Assembly: GCA_910586305.1 (NCBI GenBank)
Contig: CAJUGS010000021.1
Span: 1 to 54,850 of the forward strand
Direction: 5' to 3'
Length of the DNA: 54,850 nt
DNA from: an uncultured Duncaniella sp.
GTDB lineage: Bacteria; Bacteroidota; Bacteroidia; Bacteroidales; Muribaculaceae
Position 1 is the stretch's first letter. Every line of letters starts with the position of its first letter. Both the position numbers and the translations under genes were made by a program. Below, one piece after another: positions 8,577 through 17,668 of the stretch. The notes under the pieces were generated by a model. That model saw nothing but the letters and a program-made list of their open reading frames with translations, was not told the DNA's origin and searched no databases.

Positions 8577-10313
8577 TTAATAGGAATATTCCGAACGAAC
8601 GTCGCATTCCACGGGATCTTTGAGAAGATTGGGATTGAACACAACATCGGCGGTGGGGAAGGGAAGTGTGAACGACGATGCGGTCACGTTGGGAGCCGGA
8701 GTGTCGGTGTCATACTTTGGAGCTTCGTCGCCTGCTTCCACCTGCCACGACTTGCGGTCGGAGTTATACCAGGCCTTGTAGAGATTGTTGAGGTTCCAGT
8801 AGGTGTTGCGGCGCTGGGTGGTGAGCTCGTTGATGCAGTAGTTCATATCCCAGTAGGAACGGCGCACATAGTCATACCAGCGGTCGCCTTCGCCTGCGAG
8901 TTCGAGCAGACGTTCCTTCCATATATCATCGTAGGTGATGGTAGTCATAGGCTCGTAGGAGGTAAGAGCGCGGCCACGAACGGCATTGAAGGCTGCGAGA
9001 GCGTCGGCGTCGGATGTTGAGTTGGCTGTGCCCATCTTTGCCTCGGCATAGATGAGGTATACATCGGCCAGACGGAGGATGTGTGTGGCAAGTTCATTGG
9101 CCATGTTGTCGGGCGATACGCCGAGGGCCGACACGTGGTCGTAGGTGTTGCCATAGAGATGCTTCACATTCCATGCGCCTGTACCAGACTGCCATTCGCC
9201 GGGGCCACCCTTGCCATACTCTTCGTCGTAGCAGAAGTTGAGGGGGTCGAATCCGCCCTTGTCGGTCCAGAAATATTCATACTTGTCGCCGGGGAGCATC
9301 ATAGTGGCTTTGCGGCGCTTGTCGAGGTCGCGGCGCTGCGAGGGATCTTCGAGCACATCGATACCGAAAGCATCCTGGAGGTTGACAGAAGGACCTCCGT
9401 AACCGCCCCAGCAGTCGCCGAATTCGTCGAAACCGACGGGAGCAAGGTCGCTCTGAAGAGTGTTCTGCTGAGTCCAGGGATCGCGTCCGGCTTTCCATCT
9501 CCATGCTATGAGCGATTCATCGCTCACATTGTTCTGAAGGCGGAAGATGTCGGAATACTCAGGCATGAGCTGGCGTCCGGAGTTGTCGATCACATCCTTG
9601 GCATATGAAGCGGCTTTCGAGAGATCGTCGGCATTACGGGTGCCGCTGAGGCCGGCCTTGGTGAGATACACCTTGGCAAGAAGGCCCTTGGCACAGTAGC
9701 GGTCGATGCGGCCTGCCTGGCTGGCCTTTTCGGGAAGAAGCTCGATAGCTTTCTCAAGTGTCATGATGATGTACTCATAGACATCGGCACGGCGCACCTT
9801 GAACTTGGTGTTGTAGGTGCCGTTCTCGAGTTCGGCCGAGTTGGAGTGTATGATGGGCACATCGCCGAACGTGCGGACAAGGTAGAAATAGGCCAGAGCC
9901 TTCCATGTCAGACACTCGCCCTGGCAGTAGCGGCGCACTTCTTCGGGAGCCGGCGACTTGGCGAGGTTCTCATAGACGTTGTTGGAGTGGCCGATCACAG
10001 CCCAGAGGGAGTAGGACATATTGACGAGGTCCACGTCTGTGCCGTTGACGGTGAAAGTCAGGTAGGGCGATGAACCCTCGTAGCGGAGACCCGACATGAT
10101 TTCGCCGATCTTGATGAAACCGCGCTGGAAGTCATACCAGGGAGAGTTGTAGAGATAATTGACGCCCTGGTAGCACTGCTCGGCAGTCTGGTAGAAGTTG
10201 CTGGCGGTATAGCTGTCGTCGGTCGGACGGTCGAGGAAGTCGTTGCAGGAGGTGGCTCCTACCCCGAGTGCTGCTATGACCAGGCTGTATTTTAAGCTTT
10301 TCGCAATATTCAT
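8577..10313 (-). CDS. SusD-like outer-membrane glycan-binding lipoprotein
   Basis: 578-residue SusD/RagB family protein, the lid and binding partner of the SusC transporter. The lipoprotein Cys is residue 23 (GATSCNDFLDRPTDDSYTASNF, a typical SusD opening). TPR-like helices include YCQGECLTWKALAYFYLVRTFGDVP, and the C-terminus has the family-typical LRLADVYLIYAEAKM and WKERLLELAGEGDRWYDYVRR. It follows susC by 21 nt, so the two are translated from the same mRNA. Substrate is inferred as mannan or glucomannan oligosaccharide from the surrounding GH26, GH5 and GH94 genes. Confidence 0.96.
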   Translation of the reverse strand: MNIAKSLKYSLVIAALGVGATSCNDFLDRPTDDSYTASNFYQTAEQCYQGVNYLYNSPWYDFQRGFIKIGEIMSGLRYEGSSPYLTFTVNGTDVDLVNMSYSLWAVIGHSNNVYENLAKSPAPEEVRRYCQGECLTWKALAYFYLVRTFGDVPIIHSNSAELENGTYNTKFKVRRADVYEYIIMTLEKAIELLPEKASQAGRIDRYCAKGLLAKVYLTKAGLSGTRNADDLSKAASYAKDVIDNSGRQLMPEYSDIFRLQNNVSDESLIAWRWKAGRDPWTQQNTLQSDLAPVGFDEFGDCWGGYGGPSVNLQDAFGIDVLEDPSQRRDLDKRRKATMMLPGDKYEYFWTDKGGFDPLNFCYDEEYGKGGPGEWQSGTGAWNVKHLYGNTYDHVSALGVSPDNMANELATHILRLADVYLIYAEAKMGTANSTSDADALAAFNAVRGRALTSYEPMTTITYDDIWKERLLELAGEGDRWYDYVRRSYWDMNYCINELTTQRRNTYWNLNNLYKAWYNSDRKSWQVEAGDEAPKYDTDTPAPNVTASSFTLPFPTADVVFNPNLLKDPVECDVRSEYSY

Positions 10314-10334
10314 TTTTGTGGGTTTTAGAGAGAA

Positions 10335-13300
10335 TTAGAAAGATACGTTCAGGCCGAAGGAGTAAACCTTGGGAGAGGGATAGCGGCCATAGTCGAGACC
10401 ATAGACGAGACCTGACGAGTCCTGTGTGGAGGCACCGACCTCTGGATCGTAGCCTTTGTATTTGGTCCAGGTGCAGATATTCTGGAGATTGCAGTACACG
10501 CGGAGGCTCTGCAGATGGAGTTTCTTGAGCACCTTGGAGTCAAAGGTATAGCCAAGCGAGATATTCTTCAGACGTATGTATGAGGCATCCTCTACATAGC
10601 GGTCAGAGATGCGGTCGTTGTCGTTGGGGTCAGCGGTGACGGCGCGCGGGGTCTTGGTGTCGGGGTTGGCTACCATGACGTTGTTGATGTCATTATACCA
10701 GTATGAACCGGCGGGATAAGTTTTGTTGGGGTCGATGGGGACAAGTTTGGCGCGGTCGTTCACCGAGTTGAGCTGGTTGGCCCATGCCGAGTTCATATGG
10801 GTGAGGTTGATGCTGAGATAGTTCATGACATCATTGCCATAGGAACCGTTGAAGAACACCGACAGATCGAAATTCTTGTAGCGGAATGTGTTGTTGAAGC
10901 CGAAGGTGAAGTCGGGCATTGGGTTGCCTATCACCGTACGGTCGTTCTCATCTATCTTGCCGTCGCCGTTGATATCCTTGAACTTGAGGTCGCCGGGCCA
11001 TACGGTATTGGCGCTGTTGAACACTCCGTTCGAAGGATACTTGTCGCTCTTGGGCGAGTTCTGTATATCGGCGAGGTCCTTGTAGACACCCTCTACCACA
11101 TAGCCGTAGAAGTTGTAGAGAGGCTGGCCGATTTCCGATACCGAAACAACGTCGTTCCACTGTCCGTAGCCTACGAGGTTGGCATTCTTTGTACCGGTGA
11201 GGGCTTTCAGCTCATTGCGGTTGAACGAGAACTGGATGCTGCTCTCCCACTCGAAGTCGCCCACGAAGGGACGGCCGGTGAGCTCAAGTTCAAGACCCTT
11301 GTTGACAATCTCGCCGAAGTTGCCCTTGGGAGCTGCGAGAGCCGACGAGCCGTTGCCCTGGGTTCCCATATAGGAGGGAAGCTGCATGGACATGAGCATA
11401 TCCTTGGATGTCTTGTAGTAGAGGTCGCCGGTGAAGTTGAGGCGGTTGTTCAGGAAAGCCAGGTCTAAACCGAGGTTCCACTGCTCCTGCTTCTCCCACT
11501 TGATGGCCTCGTTGGGGATATTGGCGGGACGATAGCCTGCACCGAGAGCCGACGGCATACGGTTCATGGCCACACCCCAGGCGAAAGCACCGATATTGGC
11601 ATTACCGGTCTGGCCCCAGCCGAGGCGGAGCTTACCGTTGTTGAACCAGTTGGATGTGCCGGCAAACCATTTCTCATTCGAGAAACGCCATGCGCCTGCC
11701 ACGGAGTGGAATCCGGCCCAGCGGTTCTTGGGTCCGAAGTTCGACGAACCGTCATAGCGGTATGTGTAGGTGAGCATATATTTGCCGTCCCAGTTGAGGG
11801 TCTCGCGGGTGAAGAACGAGGCCATTGCCGAAGAGCCCCAGCCGGCGGTGATGGTGGCTGTGCCCGTACCGAGCTGCGGGTTGTGTACATCGTTGGAGGG
11901 AAGACCGGTGTTGGATACCGACTGGTAGTCGTAGTAGGATTCCCAGCATTCCTGGCCCACCATGGCATTGTAGGAGAGCTTGCTCCACTCGCCGTTGTAG
12001 GTCACATAGTTCTTGAGTGCCCAGAACCATGAGTTGTTGTTCTGGATTGAAGATGAGTTAGCCGAGCGAACCCATCCGCCGAGATCGACAGTGGGTTTGA
12101 AGCGGTCGCCCTTGTGCTGGCTCACGTCGTAGTCAAACTCGGCGTGCCATGTGAGGTTCTTGATAGGGGTGACATCGAAGAATACGTTGCCGGTGAGCTT
12201 GCGGCGGTGCAGCTTGATTTCGTCAAGCATGGCGAGAGCCACGGGGTTGGGATTGGTGTAGCCTTCGCGCACCACCGACGAGTAGTTGCCGTCTATGTCA
12301 TAGATGGGTATATCGGGCACGGTTGTAAGCGAGTAGTTGATGATACCGGCCTCACCGTCGGCGAGTTTCAGGTTTTCATCGATATCCGAATAGGTGGCGG
12401 TGACACCGAGTTTGAGCCAGCTCTTGAGCTGTGCGTCAAGGTTGGCGCGCAGCGAGAAGCGGCGGAAGTCAGAGCCGATGAGTGTACCCTCCTGGTCCAT
12501 ATAGGAACCTGATACATAATACTGGATCTTTTCAGTACCGCCCTGTGCGGAAACCTGGTGCTGGTTCTGGAAGGCTGTGCGGAAGATAGCGTCCTGCCAG
12601 TTGGTACCCACGCCGAGAATCGACGGGTCGCGGTAGGTCTCGTTTTCTTTCTGCTGGCCGGTGGCAACAAGGTCGTTGTAGTATCCGGCAAATTCGCGGA
12701 GATTCATCATGTCGAGACGCTTGCCCTGGTGGTTCCAGGCCACCTGGCCGTCGTAGGTGAACTTGGCCTCTCCTGCCTTACCGCGCTTGGTGGTTATGAG
12801 AACGACACCGTTGGAGCCCTGTGCGCCATAAATAGCGGTGGCCGATGCGTCCTTGAGAATCTCCATCGAGACGATGTCCGAGGGGTTGATGGTAGAGAGT
12901 GGTGAAACGGTCGATACTTTACCGTTGCCGAGAGCGTCGCCGAGACCGAATGACGCGCCTGAATCACCTCCGCCTTGAACTATCACTCCGTCAATGACAT
13001 AGAGAGGCTCGGCGTTGGCGTTGATTGTGGCCTGGCCGCGCACGCGTATAGATGAGGATGAACCGGGGGCACCCGAGGTGGCAATCGCCTGTACACCGGT
13101 GGCACGGCCCTGGAGGCTCTGGTCGAGGTTGGTGATCACTGAACCCTTCATGGCATCCTCGCCAAGAGAGGTCGAGGCACCGGCAAGGTCGCTCTTTTTC
13201 ATGGTACCGTAGCCCACGACTACTACTTCGTCGAGTACTTCGGCATTGTCCTCAAGAGTCACTGTGACAGTGGAACGTCCGTTGAGGGCTACTTCCTGGG

Positions 13301-13550
13301 GCTTCATTCCCACGTAAGACACTAAGAGTGTGGCGTTGGCGCTTTTCACCTTGAGAGTGAAATCACCGTCAATACCTGTGGCCGTGCCGTTGGTAGTGTT
13401 GCCCTTCTCTTGCACTGTCGCGCCGATAAGCGGTTCGCCCGACTTATCCTGCACGATTCCTGTCACTGAGACCTGTGCGGAGGCACTGAGCACGAAGCAC
13501 ATCAGCAGCGCCGCCAACAGACCTCGAAGGTCGGAAAATGTTACTTTCAT
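10335..13550 (-). CDS. SusC/RagA TonB-dependent outer-membrane transporter
   Basis: 1071-residue outer-membrane importer of oligosaccharides, driven by TonB. A signal peptide (to about ASAQ, residue 26) is followed by a carboxypeptidase-D regulatory-like domain (VTGIVQDKSGEPLIGATVQEKG). Next come a TonB-box-like DEVVVVGYG, the plug domain (SIRVRGQATINANAEPLYVIDG, MEILKDASATAIYGAQGSNGV) and a long beta barrel ending in YSFGLNVSF with a terminal aromatic. Length and layout are normal for the family. It begins after a 379-bp gap with its own -7 promoter element, so it heads the SusCD-SGBP-GH26-GH94 transcription unit. Cargo is inferred as mannan/glucomannan fragments. Confidence 0.97.
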   Translation of the reverse strand: MKVTFSDLRGLLAALLMCFVLSASAQVSVTGIVQDKSGEPLIGATVQEKGNTTNGTATGIDGDFTLKVKSANATLLVSYVGMKPQEVALNGRSTVTVTLEDNAEVLDEVVVVGYGTMKKSDLAGASTSLGEDAMKGSVITNLDQSLQGRATGVQAIATSGAPGSSSSIRVRGQATINANAEPLYVIDGVIVQGGGDSGASFGLGDALGNGKVSTVSPLSTINPSDIVSMEILKDASATAIYGAQGSNGVVLITTKRGKAGEAKFTYDGQVAWNHQGKRLDMMNLREFAGYYNDLVATGQQKENETYRDPSILGVGTNWQDAIFRTAFQNQHQVSAQGGTEKIQYYVSGSYMDQEGTLIGSDFRRFSLRANLDAQLKSWLKLGVTATYSDIDENLKLADGEAGIINYSLTTVPDIPIYDIDGNYSSVVREGYTNPNPVALAMLDEIKLHRRKLTGNVFFDVTPIKNLTWHAEFDYDVSQHKGDRFKPTVDLGGWVRSANSSSIQNNNSWFWALKNYVTYNGEWSKLSYNAMVGQECWESYYDYQSVSNTGLPSNDVHNPQLGTGTATITAGWGSSAMASFFTRETLNWDGKYMLTYTYRYDGSSNFGPKNRWAGFHSVAGAWRFSNEKWFAGTSNWFNNGKLRLGWGQTGNANIGAFAWGVAMNRMPSALGAGYRPANIPNEAIKWEKQEQWNLGLDLAFLNNRLNFTGDLYYKTSKDMLMSMQLPSYMGTQGNGSSALAAPKGNFGEIVNKGLELELTGRPFVGDFEWESSIQFSFNRNELKALTGTKNANLVGYGQWNDVVSVSEIGQPLYNFYGYVVEGVYKDLADIQNSPKSDKYPSNGVFNSANTVWPGDLKFKDINGDGKIDENDRTVIGNPMPDFTFGFNNTFRYKNFDLSVFFNGSYGNDVMNYLSINLTHMNSAWANQLNSVNDRAKLVPIDPNKTYPAGSYWYNDINNVMVANPDTKTPRAVTADPNDNDRISDRYVEDASYIRLKNISLGYTFDSKVLKKLHLQSLRVYCNLQNICTWTKYKGYDPEVGASTQDSSGLVYGLDYGRYPSPKVYSFGLNVSF

Positions 13551-13929
13551 ATTGCAATTTTAAGGTAATAGATAATTGATTGTCTGATGGTTGATTGTTT
13601 TTTGTAGGTTTCTGTTCGGGATTGGATCGTGGTTTGTTTTTTAGGTATTATTATATTAATTTATGATAGTGGCAAAGTTAGGGCAAAGGTTTGACAAGAA
13701 GTTGTATTATTTTATCCAATCGTTGGTTAAATGATTTGCGACTGAATTTGCGTGTATTTTTGCCACTTATTGTCGTGGCGGCATCTTGCTGGTATATGGT
13801 TTAAGGTCGTGGAGCTATAACTGTCGCAAGGGTGGTTGCTGCTCTACACTGCCAGTCTTTCAGGATGTTGTGTGTCATATCCTGGATTTATGACAAGGAG
13901 CGCTACCACCCTCGCCGACGGGGATTTGT
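13551..13929 (-). promoter_or_regulatory. Regulatory gap upstream of susC
   Basis: No gene is seen in this 379-bp stretch. On the minus strand there is a TAACTTTG element at 13673-13680, matching the Bacteroidetes -7 consensus; transcription would begin near 13669, giving a leader of about 120 nt. At the expected distance upstream there is no TTTG -33 element (the bases read CAAC). Such promoters often need an activator, and the AraC protein at 16355-17230 is the obvious candidate (inference). The leader contains two close TTGATTGT-like direct copies near 13575-13600. Confidence 0.55.
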
Positions 13930-15246
13930 TTATTTGTTTGTAGCTTTGCGGATAATTGCAATTGTGGTGCTGTCGGAGGCAAAGACCGAGTTAAGACCTT
14001 GCGCTTCTTGCGCCGGATCGCCCGTATAGTCATCGCCCGGACGCCATGTGGTGTGGGCAGGCTCGGCCAGGCCGCCCCAGCCCCAGAAGTTGACTCCCGA
14101 GAGTGCGCCCTCTCCCGATGTGACAGTCGAGAACACGTGGTTGTAATAGCGGTCACGTCCTGTCACCGGTGTGCCCTTGGCCGTCTTCATGTCGTCGCGC
14201 GGGTAGCCGAATTCTTCAAGAACAATCGGCTTCATGGCGGCTCCGTGGTTGAGCAGAGAGTCGGAGAGAGCCTTGCGGTGGGCGAGGATATATTCGGTGG
14301 TGTTGCGGCAGGCCGCTTCCACGCTGTCGGTCACGGTCGACTCTGTCACCCAGCTCCAGTTGTAGGGCCAGATGTGTATGGTGGCATAGTCTACGTCGGG
14401 AAACGAATGTATGGCCGTCCAGAGGCTCATGTCATTCTCGCATCCCCATGAGCCTTCGCTGCCCACCGAGACGAGGTGGTTGGGGTCGATGCTTTTTATA
14501 AGGTGTGCTGTTTCGGCAATCCATTCTGCAAACTCCTCCTTGCTCTCTTCCGCAAAGGGACGCGGCTCGTTGGCGATCTGCCATGACATGATGGTGGGCG
14601 TCTTCGAGTAGGGCTGGCCGGAGATGGTGCTGACACGGCTCACGATGTTGCGCACATGGTTGGCTGCAAGTGCCTTTGCCGAGTCATTGCGCACAAACTG
14701 TGAGGCATATTTCATATATGCCGGATATCCGCTTGTTGCCGGATTGACTGCTTTCCCGGCACCGGCCCATTCGAGATAGGTTGAGAAGCCTCCGCTCCAT
14801 TCCCATGCATTGTTGAGATACAATACGGCGCGCATATCGCGTTTGCCCATCTCCTCGATGAGATAATCGAGTCCGCGCAGGAGTGTGTCGTTGTAGACCC
14901 CTGGAGCAGTCTGCAGGGTGGGGGAGATGTGTGATGCAAGTCCCTCTTCGCCGTCGCCGCCAACGAGAATGCGCAGGTTGTCGATGCCGAGAGACTTGAG
15001 CGAGTCGAGTTCGCGGACCAGACGCTGACGGTCACCGCCACGACCTTCCGAGGCAAGGATTGCGCCATACCAGAAGTTGGTGCCTATGTATCGGTAGACC
15101 GAGTCGCCTATGTGGAATTCGCCATTGCGGACGGTGACGAATGGTATTGCTTCCTCCTCCTCCACATGGGTCTGCTCCTTGTGTCCGGTACAGCCGATGA
15201 GCGAGGCTGCTGTCAGCGCGACAGGCAGAATGAATCGTCTATACAT
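13930..15246 (-). CDS. GH5 (GH5_7-like) endo-beta-1,4-mannanase lipoprotein
   Basis: 438-residue lipoprotein (Cys19 in SLIGCTGH) predicted to cut beta-mannan. The TIM barrel begins at YRYIGTNFWYGA, typical of GH5_7 mannanases. The acid/base Glu lies in MSWQIANEPRPF and the nucleophile Glu in PIVLEEFGYPRDD. WEWSGGFSTYLEWAG and NFWGWGGLAEP are aromatic-rich substrate-site segments. It lies 101 nt after the GH5_2 gene with no clear promoter between, so the two are probably cotranscribed with the AraC gene. The gap holds a weak 7-bp inverted repeat (CACAATG/CATTGTG at 15284-15317). The family call is strong, the subfamily call fairly strong. Confidence 0.92.
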   Translation of the reverse strand: MYRRFILPVALTAASLIGCTGHKEQTHVEEEEAIPFVTVRNGEFHIGDSVYRYIGTNFWYGAILASEGRGGDRQRLVRELDSLKSLGIDNLRILVGGDGEEGLASHISPTLQTAPGVYNDTLLRGLDYLIEEMGKRDMRAVLYLNNAWEWSGGFSTYLEWAGAGKAVNPATSGYPAYMKYASQFVRNDSAKALAANHVRNIVSRVSTISGQPYSKTPTIMSWQIANEPRPFAEESKEEFAEWIAETAHLIKSIDPNHLVSVGSEGSWGCENDMSLWTAIHSFPDVDYATIHIWPYNWSWVTESTVTDSVEAACRNTTEYILAHRKALSDSLLNHGAAMKPIVLEEFGYPRDDMKTAKGTPVTGRDRYYNHVFSTVTSGEGALSGVNFWGWGGLAEPAHTTWRPGDDYTGDPAQEAQGLNSVFASDSTTIAIIRKATNK

Positions 15247-15347
15247 ACTTTGAGATTGGAATGTATTCGGTTATGAATTTTAACACAATGGATTAATAAT
15301 ATAGTTAACACATTGTGCCTCATTTTTGTTGTGCAGGTGGTAGTCTA

Positions 15348-16358
15348 TTAGTTGTTTCTCTCTGAAATGGTGGATTTTGCGAGTTTTGCCCACTCCTTCA
15401 TTTCCTCCTCTTTCCATTCCATTCCGTTGTCGGAGGCTGTAGGGAGAATCATGGAGCAGGTCTCGTTCTTGTCGGCGATATCCCACATCACCACGGAGAT
15501 GTTGTTTTTATTGGCCCAGTCTATCCATGCGTTCCAAGACTCATAATCTATCGGGCCGTCTCCTGTGCAGTCCATTGAGCCACACTCTGAGATGAAAATG
15601 GGAAGTCCGGCTGCGATGGCTTTGTCAGCTTTCTCGCGGTGCCAGTCTTTGTGGGTGCCGGTATAGAAATGGAGGGCATACATGAGGTTCTTTCCCTCGA
15701 TAGGGCTTTCAGCAGCCACGTCGACATCCTGGTCCCACTTGGGTGTTCCCACTATGATGACCGATGAGGGAGCTTTCTCACGTATCACTGGAATCACGTC
15801 GGCGGCATATTCCTTCACTCCGCTCCATTCCACATCGAGAGGCTCGTTCCAGATTTCGTATATGATGTTGGGCGAGTCTCCGTATTTTTCTGTGATGACT
15901 TTGAAGAATTTCTTAGCGTCCTCGGCGGTGTTGTTGTGGGAGTGCCAGTCGCAGATGATGTACATATCGTTGGCGATGGCACCGTCGATGGCTGCTATGG
16001 CGCAGTCGACAGCATAGGCCGAGTCGGTGTCGAACGTTCTCACGCAGTCACCGCTCTCGTGTGCGCCGATGGCGGCACGTGTCACATTGGCGCCCCACTT
16101 CTCTTTGAGGGCGCGCAGGGTACCCTCGTTATAGAACCGTCCCCAGTTGGAGTGCCATCCGAGCGACGGACCTGTGAGCCTCACGGTGTCACCCTCGGCA
16201 TTAAGCAGAGCTGTCCCGGCGACATGGAGCGGGCTTACTGTGGCTGTAGCGGTAGAGTCGGTATCGGAGGTCGATGCAGTTTTTGAGGAATTGCCACACG
16301 AGAAGGTCGTGGCCACGAGTGCCCACGCGATGGCGAGGCACAGCAGATGCTTTTTCAT
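15348..16358 (-). CDS. GH5 (GH5_2-like) endo-beta-1,4-glucanase lipoprotein
   Basis: 336-residue lipoprotein; the start at 16358 gives the signal peptide MKKHLLCLAIAW...TTFSC with Cys21. A longer reading frame upstream would run into the AraC gene and is rejected. The barrel shows RAAIGAHESGD, YIICDWHSHN, the acid/base Glu in IIYEIWNEPLD and the nucleophile Glu in IFISECGSMD, a pattern seen in GH5_2 endoglucanases. It should cut beta-1,4-glucan or the glucose-containing stretches of glucomannan, which fits the downstream cellobiose phosphorylase. Its ATG overlaps the AraC stop as ATGA, so translation of the two is probably coupled. Confidence 0.92.
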   Translation of the reverse strand: MKKHLLCLAIAWALVATTFSCGNSSKTASTSDTDSTATATVSPLHVAGTALLNAEGDTVRLTGPSLGWHSNWGRFYNEGTLRALKEKWGANVTRAAIGAHESGDCVRTFDTDSAYAVDCAIAAIDGAIANDMYIICDWHSHNNTAEDAKKFFKVITEKYGDSPNIIYEIWNEPLDVEWSGVKEYAADVIPVIREKAPSSVIIVGTPKWDQDVDVAAESPIEGKNLMYALHFYTGTHKDWHREKADKAIAAGLPIFISECGSMDCTGDGPIDYESWNAWIDWANKNNISVVMWDIADKNETCSMILPTASDNGMEWKEEEMKEWAKLAKSTISERNN

Positions 16359-17230
16359 ACGAGTGATTTGTGGTGTTGGTATATGTCTCGGAACACTTTC
16401 GGAGAGTTCCCTTTCTTTTTCTTGAAGATGCGGTTGAAGTTGGACACGTTGTTGAATCCGCATTCATAGCATATCTCGGCGACGGAAGTGGTAGAGTCGA
16501 CAAGGGCGCGGGTGGCGTGGCCGAGGCGTATGTCGATGAGATAGTCTGAAATGGAACGCCCGGTGCGCAGTTTGAAGAACCGGCTGAATGCGGTCGGAGT
16601 CATTCCGACGAGTTCGGCCAGTTCCGCGAGTCTGATTTCCTCCTTGTAGTGCTCGCTGATGTACTCTTGCACTTTCTGCACTCTTCTCGAGTCGCCCGAG
16701 GGCTTGAGAGAGGCAAACGACGAGGACGAGAGCCGGCGATAGTCGCCGCTTTCGGCAAGCTCGTGGAGGATGGCCATGAGTTCGAGCATACGGTAGAAGC
16801 CCACCTCGGTCTTTGTCAGATTGTCGAGGCGGTTGAAGATACGCAGGATTGCGTTGGTGCCGAATGCGATACCGTTGGAGCTGACTTCAAGCATATGCCT
16901 GATGGATGCGAGCTGTGTTTTTCCGAGCAGCGACTCTCCGAAGAGGTCGCGTGAGAACTGGATGGTGACTTCGCGTATCTTGTCGTTGCTGCACGAGTGC
17001 TGTTCCCAGCCGTGCTCGATGCCGTTGCCAACAAGCACGAGGTCGAAGTCTCCGATAGTCTCCATCGAGTCTCCTACCACGCGACGCGCGCCGGCACCGT
17101 TGGCAAGGAAGTTGAGTTCATATTCCTCGTGGCGGTGTACGGGATATGTGAATCGGTCTTTAAGCCTGTCTACCAGATAGAAGCAGTCTTTTTCCGACAA
17201 TGGGGTGATTTCAGTGATAATCTTGTTCAT
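16355..17230 (-). CDS. AraC-family transcriptional regulator of the mannan locus
   Basis: 291-residue one-component regulator. The N-terminal part (about 10-100) looks like a cupin-type sensor domain (YPVHRHEEYELNFLANGAG, DLVLVGNGIEHGW). The C-terminal 100 residues hold two helix-turn-helix motifs: IRLAELAELVGMTPTAFSRFFK and VAEICYECGFNNVSNFNRIFKK, the latter followed by the AraC signature KGNSPKVFRDI. It is the first gene of the locus and overlaps the GH5_2 gene by 4 nt (ATGA). It probably senses a mannan-derived sugar and activates the susC promoter; this replaces the hybrid two-component regulator found in many such loci. The ligand is unknown. Confidence 0.93.
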   Translation of the reverse strand: MNKIITEITPLSEKDCFYLVDRLKDRFTYPVHRHEEYELNFLANGAGARRVVGDSMETIGDFDLVLVGNGIEHGWEQHSCSNDKIREVTIQFSRDLFGESLLGKTQLASIRHMLEVSSNGIAFGTNAILRIFNRLDNLTKTEVGFYRMLELMAILHELAESGDYRRLSSSSFASLKPSGDSRRVQKVQEYISEHYKEEIRLAELAELVGMTPTAFSRFFKLRTGRSISDYLIDIRLGHATRALVDSTTSVAEICYECGFNNVSNFNRIFKKKKGNSPKVFRDIYQHHKSLV

Positions 17231-17302
17231 GGTGTAGAGAAGGATGTAAGCTACAGGATGAGTGTTTTTTCCTTTTTTATGTCGGTTTGTTAGAGTAGTT
17301 TA

Positions 17303-17310
17303 CAAAGTTA
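17303..17310 (-). promoter_or_regulatory. Promoter -7 element of the AraC gene
   Basis: TAACTTTG on the minus strand matches the Bacteroidetes -7 consensus TAnnTTTG, about 70 nt before the start codon. No good TTTG lies 19-21 bp upstream, so the promoter may be weak or activator-dependent. Confidence 0.5.
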
Positions 17311-17632
17311 GATATTTTTTTAATAAAAAACCATATTGTCGCACGGTATTTTGGAACATTGACTTATTTTAGTTGGTAGATGTTAAGAAAGTATCATAAT
17401 TGGATAAAACACAACAAATATAGGTTTGAAAACAATTGGACGAGCCTCGCGTTATTTTATGGTGCAGGGGGCGGACACCTTAGTGAGGCCGGGCAGTGAA
17501 TCTCACAAAACTCAATATTATTGGTCGTTTTTGTGAAATGAAAAAATCCTTCCGGCGTTGCCTGCATACGATATGTAACAAATCATCACCTAAATTTTAG
17601 ATGGAAATACCCGTTCGTTCATCAAATTTCAT

Positions 17633-17640
17633 TACCTTTG
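17633..17640 (+). promoter_or_regulatory. Promoter -7 element of pfkA
   Basis: TACCTTTG matches the -7 consensus; transcription would begin near 17644, about 25 nt before the pfkA ATG. The -33 element is not a clear match. Confidence 0.6.
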
Positions 17641-17668
17641 CACATTCACTATACATCCATTAGATACA

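Larger units (their letters stand above)
17231..17668. other. Divergent gap between AraC gene and pfkA
   Basis: No gene is seen in 438 bp. It contains one promoter element for each flanking gene (17303-17310 minus, 17633-17640 plus, annotated separately). The AT-rich centre with T and A tracts (about 17314-17330) has no clear operator palindrome. Confidence 0.6.

Noticed and set aside
15284..15317. Inverted repeat before the GH5_7 gene as an operator or terminator
   Set aside because: CACAATG/CATTGTG is only 7 bp with a 20-nt spacer in AT-rich sequence and no T-run; chance occurrence is likely.
16359..16463. 35-residue N-terminal extension of the GH5_2 enzyme
   Set aside because: It overlaps the DNA-binding end of the AraC gene and would bury the lipoprotein signal peptide that starts at 16358.
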